NCBI RefSeq assembly: GCF_022267315.1
Contig: NZ_JAIKLE010000047.1
Coordinates: 1 to 38,656 of the forward strand
Origin: Maribellus maritimus
GTDB lineage: Bacteria > Bacteroidota > Bacteroidia > Bacteroidales > Prolixibacteraceae
DNA length: 38,656 nucleotides
Direction: 5' to 3'
Shown: piece after piece, positions 25,814 through 34,676 of the stretch
Numbering within the stretch: position 1 is the stretch's first letter
Layout of the letters: every line of letters starts with the position of its first letter
Notes under the pieces: model-generated
What the model was told of the DNA's origin: nothing
What the model saw: the letters and a program-made list of their open reading frames with translations, nothing else
The model's database searches: none
Program-made: the position numbers and the translations under genes

Positions 25814-25855
25814 AAAATCAGAAATAGGAATCTCACCTTTGCCCAGGTAAACGAG

Positions 25856-26239
25856 ATGCTTAAACAAAACAAGAATATGTTTGGACTAGATACAATCAGT
25901 TGGGAACAATTTACCGGATTTATACTGGCGATATTACTAGCCTGGTACGTGTTGGTTATTCTTTTCTGTTTTTTCAGAAAGAAGCACCAGAAATCTCTTT
26001 GCTATGAAGACATGTGTACCGATGAAGGACTCCCAAAGTCAGAACTTCACCCGGTAAGAGTATCATCCAACTCATTTCCTTCGGGGTTAATTCTTTATCC
26101 AAATGAAGACATCCCTTTAGAGGTCGTATATTACGAAGAAACCGGTGAAGAAGAAGGTTACATCATTGACGAATTCACGAAAAACAACCATCCGGAATTT
26201 CGGTCCATCCTGCAGAAATTCCAGTATCAACAACAATAA
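25856..26239 (+). CDS. Single-pass membrane protein at the head of the tra operon (unknown)
   Basis: A 127-residue protein if it starts at ATG 25856; ATG 25877 is the alternative. A GTG start at 25796 is rejected because it lies in the operator-like motif. One strong transmembrane helix (FTGFILAILLAWYVLVILFCFF, about residues 19-40) is followed by basic residues, then an acidic cytoplasmic or periplasmic domain of about 80 residues (LPKSELHPVRVSSNSFP, YYEETGEEEGYIIDEF). No family recognised. The position matches the TraC/TraD slot of CTnDOT-like operons. Confidence 0.65.
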   Translation: MLKQNKNMFGLDTISWEQFTGFILAILLAWYVLVILFCFFRKKHQKSLCYEDMCTDEGLPKSELHPVRVSSNSFPSGLILYPNEDIPLEVVYYEETGEEEGYIIDEFTKNNHPEFRSILQKFQYQQQ

Positions 26240-26258
26240 TCCATTTTAAAAGAAAGCC

Positions 26259-26573
26259 ATGAAAACAAAAATGAGAAGTTTCCTGAGAAAAGGGCAGGCA
26301 GTAACTGCCCTTTTAACACTGAGTGTATTGGAAAGCCTGGGTCAAAGCTCCGCGGGTATCGACCAGGCTACAACGGAAGTGAGCAGTTATATCGACCCGG
26401 TAGCCAACCTGATTATCGCCATAGGGGCAGTAGTCGGGCTGATTGGCGGCGTACGTGTGTATATCAAGTGGCAAAGCGGCGACCAGGACACCCAGAAAGC
26501 CATCATGGGCTGGTTTGGCGCCTGCCTGTTTTTAATCCTTGTGGGAGTAGTCATCCGCGCATTCTTTTCTTAA
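26259..26573 (+). CDS. traE: TraE-like conjugative transfer protein (DUF4134)
   Basis: A 104-residue protein with a signal/anchor (VTALLTLSVLESLGQ) and two hydrophobic helices (VANLIIAIGAVVGLIGGVRVYIKW and GWFGACLFLILVGVVIRAFF) separated by SGDQDTQKAIMG. This is the DUF4134 pattern, VirB2-pilin-like in size and topology. It is followed by a hairpin and then traF, the canonical order. Confidence 0.85.
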   Translation: MKTKMRSFLRKGQAVTALLTLSVLESLGQSSAGIDQATTEVSSYIDPVANLIIAIGAVVGLIGGVRVYIKWQSGDQDTQKAIMGWFGACLFLILVGVVIRAFFS

Positions 26574-26581
26574 TTGAATCT

Positions 26582-26629
26582 GTACCCCTGTTTTGCCTTT
26601 GGCAATACAGTCATTGGCGAAGGGGGTAC
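26582..26629 (+). promoter_or_regulatory. Two-tier hairpin between traE and traF
   Basis: The outer stem GTACCC (26582-26587) pairs with GGGTAC (26624-26629). An inner hairpin is CTGT-T-TTGCC / GGCAA-T-ACAG (26588-26610) with a TTT loop. There is no T-tract. It lies 17 bp before the traF ATG and could tune processing or translation, allowing more pilin-like TraE than TraF. Confidence 0.5.
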
Positions 26630-26646
26630 TTAACCCGGTCATTATT

Positions 26647-26940
26647 ATGAAAAATTACACGATCCAAAAAATTGATACGAACCTTTACATCAAGGGATTT
26701 TCCGGCCGGCTGGTATACTCGGCCCTGTATGGTATCATTGGCGCCCTGTTGTTGTTTGTACTGCTATATATCCTTGCCGGAACCTTTATTGCCGTTCTGG
26801 TCTGCGTACCCTTGTTTTTTGCCTGGCTGTACCGACTGAACAGAATCCAGAAAAAATACGGACACGCAGGGTGGGGTAAAAAGAAGATTTCCCGTCAGCT
26901 ACCGGAGTTTATCACCATTAAAAAACGTTTTCTCAGATGA
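26647..26940 (+). CDS. traF: TraF-like conjugative transfer protein (DUF4133)
   Basis: A 97-residue protein starting at ATG 26647 (MKNYTIQKIDTNLYIKGFSGRL); codons upstream to 26593 lie in the hairpin region. Two adjacent hydrophobic helices (YGIIGALLLFVLLYILAGTFIAVLVCVPLFFAWLY, about 28-62) are followed by a basic tail (KKISRQLPEFITIKKRFLR). This is the DUF4133/TraF pattern, VirB3-like in position. The stop overlaps the traG start (ATGA), so translation is coupled. Confidence 0.85.
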   Translation: MKNYTIQKIDTNLYIKGFSGRLVYSALYGIIGALLLFVLLYILAGTFIAVLVCVPLFFAWLYRLNRIQKKYGHAGWGKKKISRQLPEFITIKKRFLR

Positions 26941-29357
26941 AAGTAAAACCCATAGAAAAGAGCCTTCCCGTATTGGGCTTTAATGGTGACACCGTGGTTT
27001 CGAATAACCTCGATACGGGCTTTGGTCTGAAACCGGAACTGCCGGAACTGTTGTCAAACAGTACTGAGCAATTTTATTTGTACCATGATACTTTTCAGAG
27101 AGCCGTAAACCTGTTACCTGAAAACACCCTGCTGCACAAACAGGATTTCTTTTTTGCGGAACATTTTGATGCCTCCGGGGAAAGTTCCGGAAAAAGAAAC
27201 CGGAACAGCCTGAACCTGCATTATACGAAACATTTTCAGGACAGGCCTTTTTTGAAGCACGAATGTTTCCTGTATATCAGCCTGTTGAATACAGGCTTAC
27301 TGAAAAATTATTTTGGTTCATCCCTTCTGTTTTCCCGCAAACACAAGTTACAGGAAACAAAGATGAACGAGAAGATACTCGAGCTGCGTTCCAACCTGGT
27401 TTCCGTTTTCGGTCAAAGCGGAATAAAAGCAACACCTGTTGTCCGTGAAGAAGTAATAGGAAATGAAAATGCCACCGGATTACTTGAGCGGTATTTAACG
27501 CTTAATTTCAGGACAGGAGAACCGTTGCTGGGAGGGATCGATTTCCGGGACCGGCTTCGGGTGATGGACCGCTTTGTAGAAATCCTGAGTTTAAGCGACT
27601 TTTCTCATTTGCCGGCAGAGGTAAGGCCCACAACCGGGCATCCCCGTACCGGCCTTCCGGTATCCATGGTGTACCCGGTGACCTGGCACCTGCCGTTTTC
27701 ACACATTACCAACCAGTTTATCTATGTCCCGGCTCAGCAGGAAGTAAAAGCCGGATTGGAAAACAACCACAAAAAGATTTACAGCCTGTCCCGGTTTTCT
27801 TCGGAAAACAAAGTCAATGCAGGCCTGATTGAAAATTTTTTGGATACGGTACAGGTTTCAGGCGAGAAAATCGTCAAAACGCATTATAATGTTATGCTTT
27901 TTGATGAATCCATCTCAGAACTCAAAAAGCACAAAAGCGAAACCGCCTCTGCTTTTTCGCAGATGAACTGCTTCCCTTACCAGCACACTTTTGATTTGCC
28001 GCTTCTGTTTTTTTCCTGTGTGCCTTTTTCCACGCAACTGCCGGAAACGGAACTGTTTATAACGCAGGTTCCTCAGGCCTGCTGCCTGACGAATTTTGAG
28101 GGAGGAGTCAAAAATACAAGCTCTGATTTCTGCATTAATCTTTCCAACCGGCAGGAAGGTTGCCCGGTAAAAATTGATTTGTCTGATGAGCCGATGCAAA
28201 AGCACCTTATCCATAACCGCAATAAAATCATTATCGGCGGCTCCGGCTCCGGGAAATCCTTTTTTACCAACCATTTGCTCCGGCAGTATGCAGAAAGCGG
28301 CAATTGTCATATTGTATTGCTGGATGTCGGCCGCAGCTACGAAATCCTGACGCGCTACCTGGATGAAAAGTTAAAAGACAAAGGCGGGGCAAAGCTGGTG
28401 GAATTTTCCGAAACCAATCCCATTTCGTTTAACCCTTTTGTGGTGGACGGGGAACCCGACATTGAAAAAAAACAAACCATCCTTTCGGTGATTTATACCA
28501 TTTACAAGGAGAACCTGACAGAAATGGAAAAAGACGTAATTGCTTTTTCTGTAAACCGTTATTTTGAGACCAACATCAAAAAGAAACGCTCGTTTAACAG
28601 TTATTACGAGTTCTGCAAAGAAATCATTCCGCGCCTTGCCAAAGATGAGTCCATTGAGTTTAACAGCAACGAGTTTTTCTTTATCCTCAGCAAGTATTAC
28701 AAAGGGGGCGAATATGATTACCTGCTGAACAAGCCCATGAACACCGATGAGTTTTTTGCCTGTCCTTTCCTTGTTTTTGAGTTGGATTCAATAAAAGACC
28801 ACCCTGTAATTTTTCCGGTAGCCACGCTTATTATCATGGATATTTTTCTGCAAAAGATGCGCAGGCTGAAACGTGTCCGAAAGGTAGTCTGTCTGGAAGA
28901 AGCGTGGAAAGCCATAGCTACCCCTCAAATGGCGGGATTTATCAAGTATTTTTTTAAAACTATCCGGAAGTTTTTTGGTGAGGCGATGGTGGTCACCCAG
29001 GAGGTCGACGATGTGATTTCGTCACCCGTTATCCGCGATGCCATTATCAATAATGCCGATACAAGGATATTGCTGGACATGAACAAGTTTAAAAACAAGT
29101 TTGATGAAATCAGCCGGTTCCTGGGGTTAAATGAATTCCAGAAAGAGCAAATCCTGTCCGTCAACAAAAACCTTCCATCTGACCGGAAATTTAAAGAAGT
29201 GTTTATCTCTCTGGGAGAATACTCCCGTGTTTTTGCGCTGGAAGTCAGCAAGCCCGAATACTACTGCTATACAACGGAACAAAAGGAAAAGGAAGAAATC
29301 CTCGGGAGGTTAAACAGGGAAAAATCTGTATTGGAAGTATTAAATAGCCTCCCTTAA
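26937..29357 (+). CDS. traG: TraG conjugation ATPase (VirB4-like)
   Basis: An 806-residue ATPase that powers assembly of the mating-pair apparatus. Walker A is GGSGSGKS (434-441) and Walker B VVCLEEAW (650-657). VTQEVDDVISSPVIRDAIINNADTRILLD is the conserved region downstream. The N-terminal 400 residues are the VirB4-type membrane-interacting part. Its ATG overlaps the traF stop. Its last codons (SLP stop) lie in a palindromic intergenic repeat at 29347-29374. Confidence 0.94.
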   Translation: MKVKPIEKSLPVLGFNGDTVVSNNLDTGFGLKPELPELLSNSTEQFYLYHDTFQRAVNLLPENTLLHKQDFFFAEHFDASGESSGKRNRNSLNLHYTKHFQDRPFLKHECFLYISLLNTGLLKNYFGSSLLFSRKHKLQETKMNEKILELRSNLVSVFGQSGIKATPVVREEVIGNENATGLLERYLTLNFRTGEPLLGGIDFRDRLRVMDRFVEILSLSDFSHLPAEVRPTTGHPRTGLPVSMVYPVTWHLPFSHITNQFIYVPAQQEVKAGLENNHKKIYSLSRFSSENKVNAGLIENFLDTVQVSGEKIVKTHYNVMLFDESISELKKHKSETASAFSQMNCFPYQHTFDLPLLFFSCVPFSTQLPETELFITQVPQACCLTNFEGGVKNTSSDFCINLSNRQEGCPVKIDLSDEPMQKHLIHNRNKIIIGGSGSGKSFFTNHLLRQYAESGNCHIVLLDVGRSYEILTRYLDEKLKDKGGAKLVEFSETNPISFNPFVVDGEPDIEKKQTILSVIYTIYKENLTEMEKDVIAFSVNRYFETNIKKKRSFNSYYEFCKEIIPRLAKDESIEFNSNEFFFILSKYYKGGEYDYLLNKPMNTDEFFACPFLVFELDSIKDHPVIFPVATLIIMDIFLQKMRRLKRVRKVVCLEEAWKAIATPQMAGFIKYFFKTIRKFFGEAMVVTQEVDDVISSPVIRDAIINNADTRILLDMNKFKNKFDEISRFLGLNEFQKEQILSVNKNLPSDRKFKEVFISLGEYSRVFALEVSKPEYYCYTTEQKEKEEILGRLNREKSVLEVLNSLP

Positions 29358-29374
29358 TCCCTCCCAGGGAGGGA
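29347..29374 (+). repeat. Palindromic intergenic repeat, copy 1
   Basis: AGCCTCCCTTAATCCC followed by TCCCAGGGAGGGA; it can form a CTCCC/GGGAG-type hairpin. It has the same layout as the repeat at 34710-34739 in reverse orientation. It covers the stop codon of traG. Confidence 0.55.
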
Positions 29375-29411
29375 AAAAAGAAATATTATAAAAACCATAA
29401 AAACAAAAACC

Positions 29412-30062
29412 ATGAGATTTTATTTATTCCCCGTTTTACTTACTGCTTTAAGCACCGTTTTTTTTGTACAGCCTGTAAAATCCCAGGCGCCGGTAAGCGA
29501 TGTTGGAGCCGGGATCCAGCGCGAAGCGCTCTGGGTACAGGAAGAAGGTATTCTTACCAAGATCAACCTGTACAATGTTCTGATAAAAGCTTTGAACGGC
29601 GATATCAAAGGTCTTACCGGGGAGATACTTGGTATTGATGAGAAGATGCTGGAAAGCCTGGAGAAAGTTTCCGAGCTGATTAAAGATTACAGGCGGGTAC
29701 AGGAAACCCGTGAAATATTGAACAAGGTAATAAACATCTACACCGAAAAAGTTCCCCTGCTTGTTCAGGATGAAAATTTTACCCCGCAGCAGGCCGTTGC
29801 CATTGTGCAATCCTTTGACCTGGTGCTTGAGGACAGCCGGCAGCTGGTGAACAGCGTACTGAACTCCATCCTTCAGGATGACCTGTTTATGATGGATGAT
29901 AAACAACGCTATGATACCATCAATGAAATTTACCTGGGTGTGAAACAGCACTACGGTACCATTTGCTACCTGTACAATAAACTCATGTACGCATCCTATC
30001 TGAAAAGCCATGAGTCGGGAGACCTGGAAAGTTTTGCCCTGTATTACAGCCTGTATAAATAA
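29412..30062 (+). CDS. TraI-like exported conjugation protein (DUF4141-like)
   Basis: A 216-residue protein with a Sec signal peptide (LFPVLLTALSTVFFVQPVKSQ) and an all-helical, partly coiled-coil mature part (DEKMLESLEKVSELIKDYRRVQETREILNKVI). Its place between TraG and TraJ and its helical periplasmic form match TraI of CTnDOT-type systems, which resembles VirB5 minor pilins. Assignment rests on position and overall character. Confidence 0.7.
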   Translation: MRFYLFPVLLTALSTVFFVQPVKSQAPVSDVGAGIQREALWVQEEGILTKINLYNVLIKALNGDIKGLTGEILGIDEKMLESLEKVSELIKDYRRVQETREILNKVINIYTEKVPLLVQDENFTPQQAVAIVQSFDLVLEDSRQLVNSVLNSILQDDLFMMDDKQRYDTINEIYLGVKQHYGTICYLYNKLMYASYLKSHESGDLESFALYYSLYK

Positions 30063-30076
30063 TTAAAATCAGTGCC

Positions 30077-30787
30077 ATGAAAAAAATGATTCAGATTATC
30101 ATGCCTATTGCCTGTTTTATGTTTTCCTTTCCGGAATCTGCCAACAGTCAAATCATTGATGTAAAAAAGTGGACAGGCATGTATCCTGATATGGAAGAAA
30201 GTTATCCCCTGACGTTTATCTCTTTCAAAGGATTGATACCCGTCCCGCATGTTTTTGTCCGAAGCTGGCCCACACATTACTATGTTGAAGCCGTTGCCAT
30301 GCCGGTAAGCGATGCCGCCGGGATTCGCAGTGCTACTGTAACCGGTTTTGTACGGATTGCTGCCAGAATGCTGGAACATCACCATATGAAAGGCAGGCAT
30401 GATGAAACCGTACAGATAAAGGATAATACGGACCTGCAGAAGCTGGTTGGAGAAAAAATATTTAACGCAAAGGCCGAGGGGTTGGAAGACCTGTACAAAC
30501 TGGCAGACCAGTTTATCGGGGTGTACAGTAAGATTGACAGGACAGGCCATTTGCCCTATTCCGCAAAAGTAAAGGAAATTTTTGAGCAAGAAGCCGACCG
30601 GTTGCTGCTGCGTTTTTTAATGGTCAACCTGTTGCAAACCGGGCACGGTGAAAAACTCGAAGCCTTTTCAGATATCCGCGCCACGCTGAATAAATTATCA
30701 GGAGAGGTGGATTATACATATACCAAAATCCGTTACTTCAGCAACTACACCGAAGAGATTACCAGCTATTTATTTTTAACTCAATAA
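30077..30787 (+). CDS. Exported protein of the tra operon (unknown)
   Basis: A 236-residue protein with a signal peptide (IIMPIACFMFSFPESANSQ). The mature part is mainly helical, with a His-rich run (EHHHMKGRHDE) and repeated amphipathic helices near the end. I do not recognise a family. It is 14 bp after the TraI-like gene and 7 bp before traJ, so it is part of the operon. It could be a second VirB5-like component or a TraI partner. Confidence 0.65.
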   Translation: MKKMIQIIMPIACFMFSFPESANSQIIDVKKWTGMYPDMEESYPLTFISFKGLIPVPHVFVRSWPTHYYVEAVAMPVSDAAGIRSATVTGFVRIAARMLEHHHMKGRHDETVQIKDNTDLQKLVGEKIFNAKAEGLEDLYKLADQFIGVYSKIDRTGHLPYSAKVKEIFEQEADRLLLRFLMVNLLQTGHGEKLEAFSDIRATLNKLSGEVDYTYTKIRYFSNYTEEITSYLFLTQ

Positions 30788-30794
30788 CCCGGAA

Positions 30795-31748
30795 ATGATG
30801 TTACTGCAGGTATTAACGACAAGTGATTTTTTTCGTTTTACAGATTTTCTGGTTCAGCAGGGCGTTACCCACGCCCGTGTACTGGTTGATTTGGCAAGAG
30901 CCACCGGCGGAATAGCCGCTTTTTTTTATATCTCCAAACGGATTTACGAGCAACTGATAGCAGACAATCCTGTTTCGATACTGCCACTGCTCAGGCCGTT
31001 TGCCCTGTTACTGGTGATTACTTTCTGGGGGCCTTTTGTGAACCTTCTTCTTGCTCCCACCAAAGGACTGACAGCGCTTTCAGAGGCAGTGTATGCAGAT
31101 AAAAAATACATTGTCAAAGAGAAGCTGGAAGAAAAACAACAAGCTATTCTGTCCACCGATTTACCGCTGTTTTACGAAAATGAAGAAAAGGAAGCAGCCC
31201 TTTGGGATAAGGGGATAAACCTTCTCCTGACTAGTTATAACATCATTAGCGGGCGCGCTGTCCAGAACCAGGTTAGTTTTTACCTGATGGATGCCCTGCG
31301 TCAGTTACTGGAATCTTTTTTTGAAGTGCTGGTTTACCTGGTAGCTTTTTTACGAACGGTGTTTGGTGTGCTGCTGGTCATATTCGGGCCGCTGGTTTTT
31401 GCCCTGTCCATCTTTGATGGTTTCCAGGACAACTATCTTCAGTGGATAGCGCGTTTTGTAAATGTCAACCTTTACCTGCCCGTTGCCCTGCTTATCCTTT
31501 CCATTGTCCAGGAAATCCTGATATATGTACTGGATTTGGAAATTGCCCAAATCAATGCCATGGTGATTTACCAGCCCCGGATGTTTTTTGTCTCGAACCT
31601 GATAGTCCCTGTTTTCGGGATTGTAGGGATGGCCATGGTGCCCAAAATCGCATCCTGGATACTTTCGGCATCAGGCACGAGGTCAGGAGGAGGGAGACTG
31701 GTCCGCACAGCAGCAGTGATGGCGGTAAGCAGGGGAGCTGTGAAGTAG
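30795..31748 (+). CDS. traJ: TraJ inner-membrane conjugation protein (VirB6-like)
   Basis: A 317-residue polytopic membrane protein. Hydrophobic segments occur at about 30-50, 60-85, 175-215 (FFEVLVYLVAFLRTVFGVLLVIFGPLVFALSIF), 225-255 and 270-295. FDGFQDNYLQWIARFVNVNLYLPVALLIL is characteristic of the TraJ family. A start three bases later (ATGATG) is equivalent. It fits the channel protein of the inner-membrane complex. Confidence 0.85.
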   Translation: MMLLQVLTTSDFFRFTDFLVQQGVTHARVLVDLARATGGIAAFFYISKRIYEQLIADNPVSILPLLRPFALLLVITFWGPFVNLLLAPTKGLTALSEAVYADKKYIVKEKLEEKQQAILSTDLPLFYENEEKEAALWDKGINLLLTSYNIISGRAVQNQVSFYLMDALRQLLESFFEVLVYLVAFLRTVFGVLLVIFGPLVFALSIFDGFQDNYLQWIARFVNVNLYLPVALLILSIVQEILIYVLDLEIAQINAMVIYQPRMFFVSNLIVPVFGIVGMAMVPKIASWILSASGTRSGGGRLVRTAAVMAVSRGAVK

Positions 31749-31781
31749 CATAAGGTTTCAGTATTGATAACAGAAAAAAAA

Positions 31782-32408
31782 ATGAAAAAAATATTTGACA
31801 TACAACGCAAATTCCGTTTTACGGTCTATGTATTACTGATAATCAGTATAACACTGGTTGGAGTAAGTGCCTATGTGTACACGTTATCAGCCGGTATGGT
31901 GGAATTGTCCAAACAGAAAATTTATGTACTGGATAACGGGAAGTCCCTTCTGGCAGCCCTCAGGGAAGACATCTCGGAAAACCGGACTGCTGAAGCCCGT
32001 GACCACATAAAACGTTTCCACGAGCTTTTTTTCACCCTCGAACCGGATAAAGAATACATTGAAAACAATGTACGGGAAGCCCTTTACCTTGCAGATCGTT
32101 CCGCGATGGACCAATACCAGTCTTTTAAGGAAAACAACCTGTATAACCAGGTGATTGCCTCGGACATCAGTATGACTATACAGTCTGATTCCGTCAGCCT
32201 GGATTTTTCCACTTATCCTTACCGTTTTACTTACCGTGGAAAACAAAAGATTGTTCGAAAATCCAATATCACCATCCGCAACCTGGAAACAACCGGTTTC
32301 CTGCGGAACATCTCACGTACGGACAATAATCCTCACGGTTTTCTGATGGAAAACTGGCACATCGTTGAGAACAACGATATAGAAACCATTCGTCGCAAAT
32401 CCTTTTAA
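31782..32408 (+). CDS. traK: TraK conjugation protein (VirB8-like)
   Basis: A 208-residue bitopic protein starting at ATG 31782 (MKKIFDIQRKFRFTVYVLL); a TTG at 31764 is less likely. One N-terminal transmembrane helix (about 13-35) is followed by a periplasmic domain with RFHELFFTLEPDKEYIENNVREALYLAD, DYRFTYRGKQKI-like and NPHGFLMENWHI motifs typical of TraK. It links inner- and outer-membrane parts of the mating channel. Confidence 0.9.
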   Translation: MKKIFDIQRKFRFTVYVLLIISITLVGVSAYVYTLSAGMVELSKQKIYVLDNGKSLLAALREDISENRTAEARDHIKRFHELFFTLEPDKEYIENNVREALYLADRSAMDQYQSFKENNLYNQVIASDISMTIQSDSVSLDFSTYPYRFTYRGKQKIVRKSNITIRNLETTGFLRNISRTDNNPHGFLMENWHIVENNDIETIRRKSF

Positions 32409-32419
32409 GGGGCAGCATT

Positions 32420-32752
32420 ATGAAGAAAGAAAATACAACTCAAAGATTTAAAGACATCAGCTGTTTTACCCGCTGGGTAAATGATTTTGATGCCAAGGAT
32501 AAATCACTGACAAGCAGGAAAAGGAAAAGAAAATGGATACTGATAACAGGCGGGATTTTTGTTCTTTTTCTTTTGTCCTTTCTGCTTTTCCGGTCATCCA
32601 AGCCGGAAACATCGCAAATAATCTTACCGGCAGCAGGAAAAGAAAATGATATAAAGAAACCGGCAGGCCGGTCTGCCGGTGTTTTGCCTGTTGATTCATT
32701 TGAAAACCATTTAAAAAGTATTATCCGTGAAGAACTATCTGAAAAGCAATAA
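32420..32752 (+). CDS. Small single-pass protein at the TraL position
   Basis: A 110-residue protein. A basic N-terminus (SRKRKRK) precedes one transmembrane helix (WILITGGIFVLFLLSFLLF, about 40-58), then a short extracytoplasmic tail. It sits between traK and traM where TraL (DUF3989) is found, but sequence similarity to TraL is not obvious. It overlaps the traM start by 26 bp. Confidence 0.65.
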   Translation: MKKENTTQRFKDISCFTRWVNDFDAKDKSLTSRKRKRKWILITGGIFVLFLLSFLLFRSSKPETSQIILPAAGKENDIKKPAGRSAGVLPVDSFENHLKSIIREELSEKQ

Positions 32753-33878
32753 AGGGCTGTTTATATTGCCCCTGGTGCTGGTTCCGTTTGCAGCAGTAAT
32801 ATTTTACGTGCTGGGCGGAGGAAAAGGAGCCGGAAAGAAAGAGCAGGAGACAACCCTGACCAGTGACGGTGCGAACTATCTTCTGCCCGAAGCTGAAAAG
32901 TCCATCGAAATATTTGATAAAATGGAGGCCTATCAGCAACAAGAGGCTGCCAATGAATGGGCGAACGCACAAGCCCGGAGTGCTGATACTGTCGAAACAG
33001 AACAAGTTCCGGTTGATTCCACACAAGCAGAATTATCCCTTTTGGCACAACAGAATCAAAAACTCCCTGAAACCCTTTTGGCTCATATCAAAAGACAGGA
33101 GCAGAAAGCCAGAAATGAGTTGTCGGAGCCGGGACCAAAGAAAGAAATCAGACCTGTCCCTCAGAAGCAATACACCGGTTTCTCTATCAAAAAAGAAAAT
33201 TGCAAACCTAAAAAGGAATCGGTAAAACAAACCACCGGCATTGAGGAGCTGGATAAAGTGTTTGATGAGAATATTACCCTGAACCGTCAAAACGATTCAC
33301 TGAAATATTACCTTGAACAAAGCCGGAGCAGGCTGGCAGAAATCGAAAAAAGGCAAAATGCAGGTTTCTCTCTCGAAAAAAGAACCGTTGCAGGTTTCAA
33401 CAAAAACAATGAAGAAAGTAGTTTAATCAAAGCTGAAATCTATGAAACAACCACGGTGTTTGATGGTAACCGGGTAAAACTTCGCTTGCTGGAAGATACA
33501 CGGGTAAATGAAAAGGAAGTTCGTAAAAACACATTCATTTACGGTATCTGTAAAGTCAGAAACGAACGGCTGCATATTGAAATCACTCAAATGCCCGCCG
33601 GCGAAGAATTTTTTCCTGTAAAACTTGCCATCCACGATTTGGACGGACTGGCGGGGTTGTATGTTCCGGACAATGTTGCCCGCAAGGTAAGTAAAGAAGT
33701 GGGCAGCGGCAGCAGCACCTCTTCACTTTTTGGCACGAGGGACAATGCGCTTTCGTATATCGGTCTCCGAACCGCGGATCGCACAGCACAGACGTTGCTG
33801 AAGAGGGTCCGCCTGAAAAAAGTTACGGTTAAAAAGAACACCCTTGTTTATTTAAAAAATCAAAATCAAGAGCCATGA
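32727..33878 (+). CDS. traM: TraM conjugation protein (VirB10-like)
   Basis: A 383-residue protein starting with GTG 32727 (KNYLKSNKGLFILPLVLVPF follows). One N-terminal helix (about 10-30) is followed by a long charged, Gln/Glu-rich, partly coiled-coil linker (about 60-215) and a C-terminal domain with VKLRLLEDTRVN, LHIEITQM, KLAIHDLDGLAGLYVPDN and SYIGLRTADRTAQTLLKRVR, matching TraM. It spans the periplasm. The stop overlaps the traN ATG (ATGA). Confidence 0.9.
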   Translation: MKNYLKSNKGLFILPLVLVPFAAVIFYVLGGGKGAGKKEQETTLTSDGANYLLPEAEKSIEIFDKMEAYQQQEAANEWANAQARSADTVETEQVPVDSTQAELSLLAQQNQKLPETLLAHIKRQEQKARNELSEPGPKKEIRPVPQKQYTGFSIKKENCKPKKESVKQTTGIEELDKVFDENITLNRQNDSLKYYLEQSRSRLAEIEKRQNAGFSLEKRTVAGFNKNNEESSLIKAEIYETTTVFDGNRVKLRLLEDTRVNEKEVRKNTFIYGICKVRNERLHIEITQMPAGEEFFPVKLAIHDLDGLAGLYVPDNVARKVSKEVGSGSSTSSLFGTRDNALSYIGLRTADRTAQTLLKRVRLKKVTVKKNTLVYLKNQNQEP

Positions 33879-34675
33879 GAATTTTAGTAAGTTTATTCAT
33901 CCTGTGTTTTATGCGGTTGGGGCTTTACGGTCAAAACCGGATAGAAGTGTGTACCGGCAAGGCAAGCCATATCGTATGCCCTGAAAAAGTTACCTACCTG
34001 TTATCCGGAGACCCGGCAAGTGTAATTTGCGAGATTGTCCCTGAGCATCTGAACCTTGTACGGGTAAAAGCGGCAGGAAATTTTGAGGGGGAATCTTCCC
34101 TGACCCTTGTCAGCGGGGGAAAAGTCTATTCCCTGTTTGTAAGCTGCGGCAGCCCTTCCGAAATCATTTACCATCTGGGTACTTTTTCCGGAGAACGCAC
34201 CGGCACGGGCGGGGGAGGTCCTCTTCCGGAATATGCACTGGCTGAGTTAAGCCGTAAAATCTTGTTTAAAAAAGGGAAACACAAAAGCAGGAGGATAAAA
34301 AAAGAAGGCATTGTACTTCGTGTGGAAAATATCTGGCAGAACAATGACCTGCTGTTTTTTGAGCTGAGTGTCACCAACAAAACCAACATTACGTATGATG
34401 TTGAAGATTTTCACTGGTGGATAACCGACAGGAAACAGGTAAAAGCCACCAATGTGCAGGAATTCGCGGTGTACCCCTCTTATCAGTATTACGGGTTAAA
34501 AAGTATTCCGGGGAATACCACATTAAAAGAAGTATTTGTGGTTTCCAAACTAACGATTCCGGGTAAGCGGGTCTTAAAAATAGAGATGCTTGAAACAGCG
34601 CTGGGCAACACCGGGCGCCAGCTTTGTTTGAAAATTAAAAACAGGGATATCCTTCATGCACGCACACTAAAATAA
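33875..34675 (+). CDS. traN: TraN conjugation protein (VirB9-like, DUF4138)
   Basis: A 266-residue exported protein with a short signal peptide (ILVSLFILCFMRLGLYGQ). The mature protein has a beta-rich N-terminal domain and a C-terminal domain with FELSVTNKTNITYDVEDFHWWITDRKQVKATN and QYYGLKSIPGNTTLKEVFVV, typical of TraN. It is the last assembly gene; TraO, TraP and TraQ do not follow. The next gene is the coupling protein. Confidence 0.9.
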   Translation: MRILVSLFILCFMRLGLYGQNRIEVCTGKASHIVCPEKVTYLLSGDPASVICEIVPEHLNLVRVKAAGNFEGESSLTLVSGGKVYSLFVSCGSPSEIIYHLGTFSGERTGTGGGGPLPEYALAELSRKILFKKGKHKSRRIKKEGIVLRVENIWQNNDLLFFELSVTNKTNITYDVEDFHWWITDRKQVKATNVQEFAVYPSYQYYGLKSIPGNTTLKEVFVVSKLTIPGKRVLKIEMLETALGNTGRQLCLKIKNRDILHARTLK

Positions 34676-34676
34676 A

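Larger units (their letters stand above)
25088..25855. other. 770-bp gene-free, C-rich region before the tra operon
   Basis: The plus strand is unusually C-rich and G-poor for about 400 bp, unlike the purine-rich coding strands around it. No frame has recognisable coding character in either direction. It contains several inverted repeats: GCACCGG (25126-25132) with CCGGTGC (25151-25157), TCCCG (25167-25171) with CGGGA (25183-25187), and a large imperfect pair at 25487-25597. It ends in the second copy of the 24-bp operator-like motif. A structured leader, a regulatory hub or a replication origin are all possible. Confidence 0.55.

Noticed and set aside
25796..25855. GTG start at 25796 for the first tra gene
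   Set aside because: The codon falls within the 24-bp operator-like motif and upstream of the probable -7 box.
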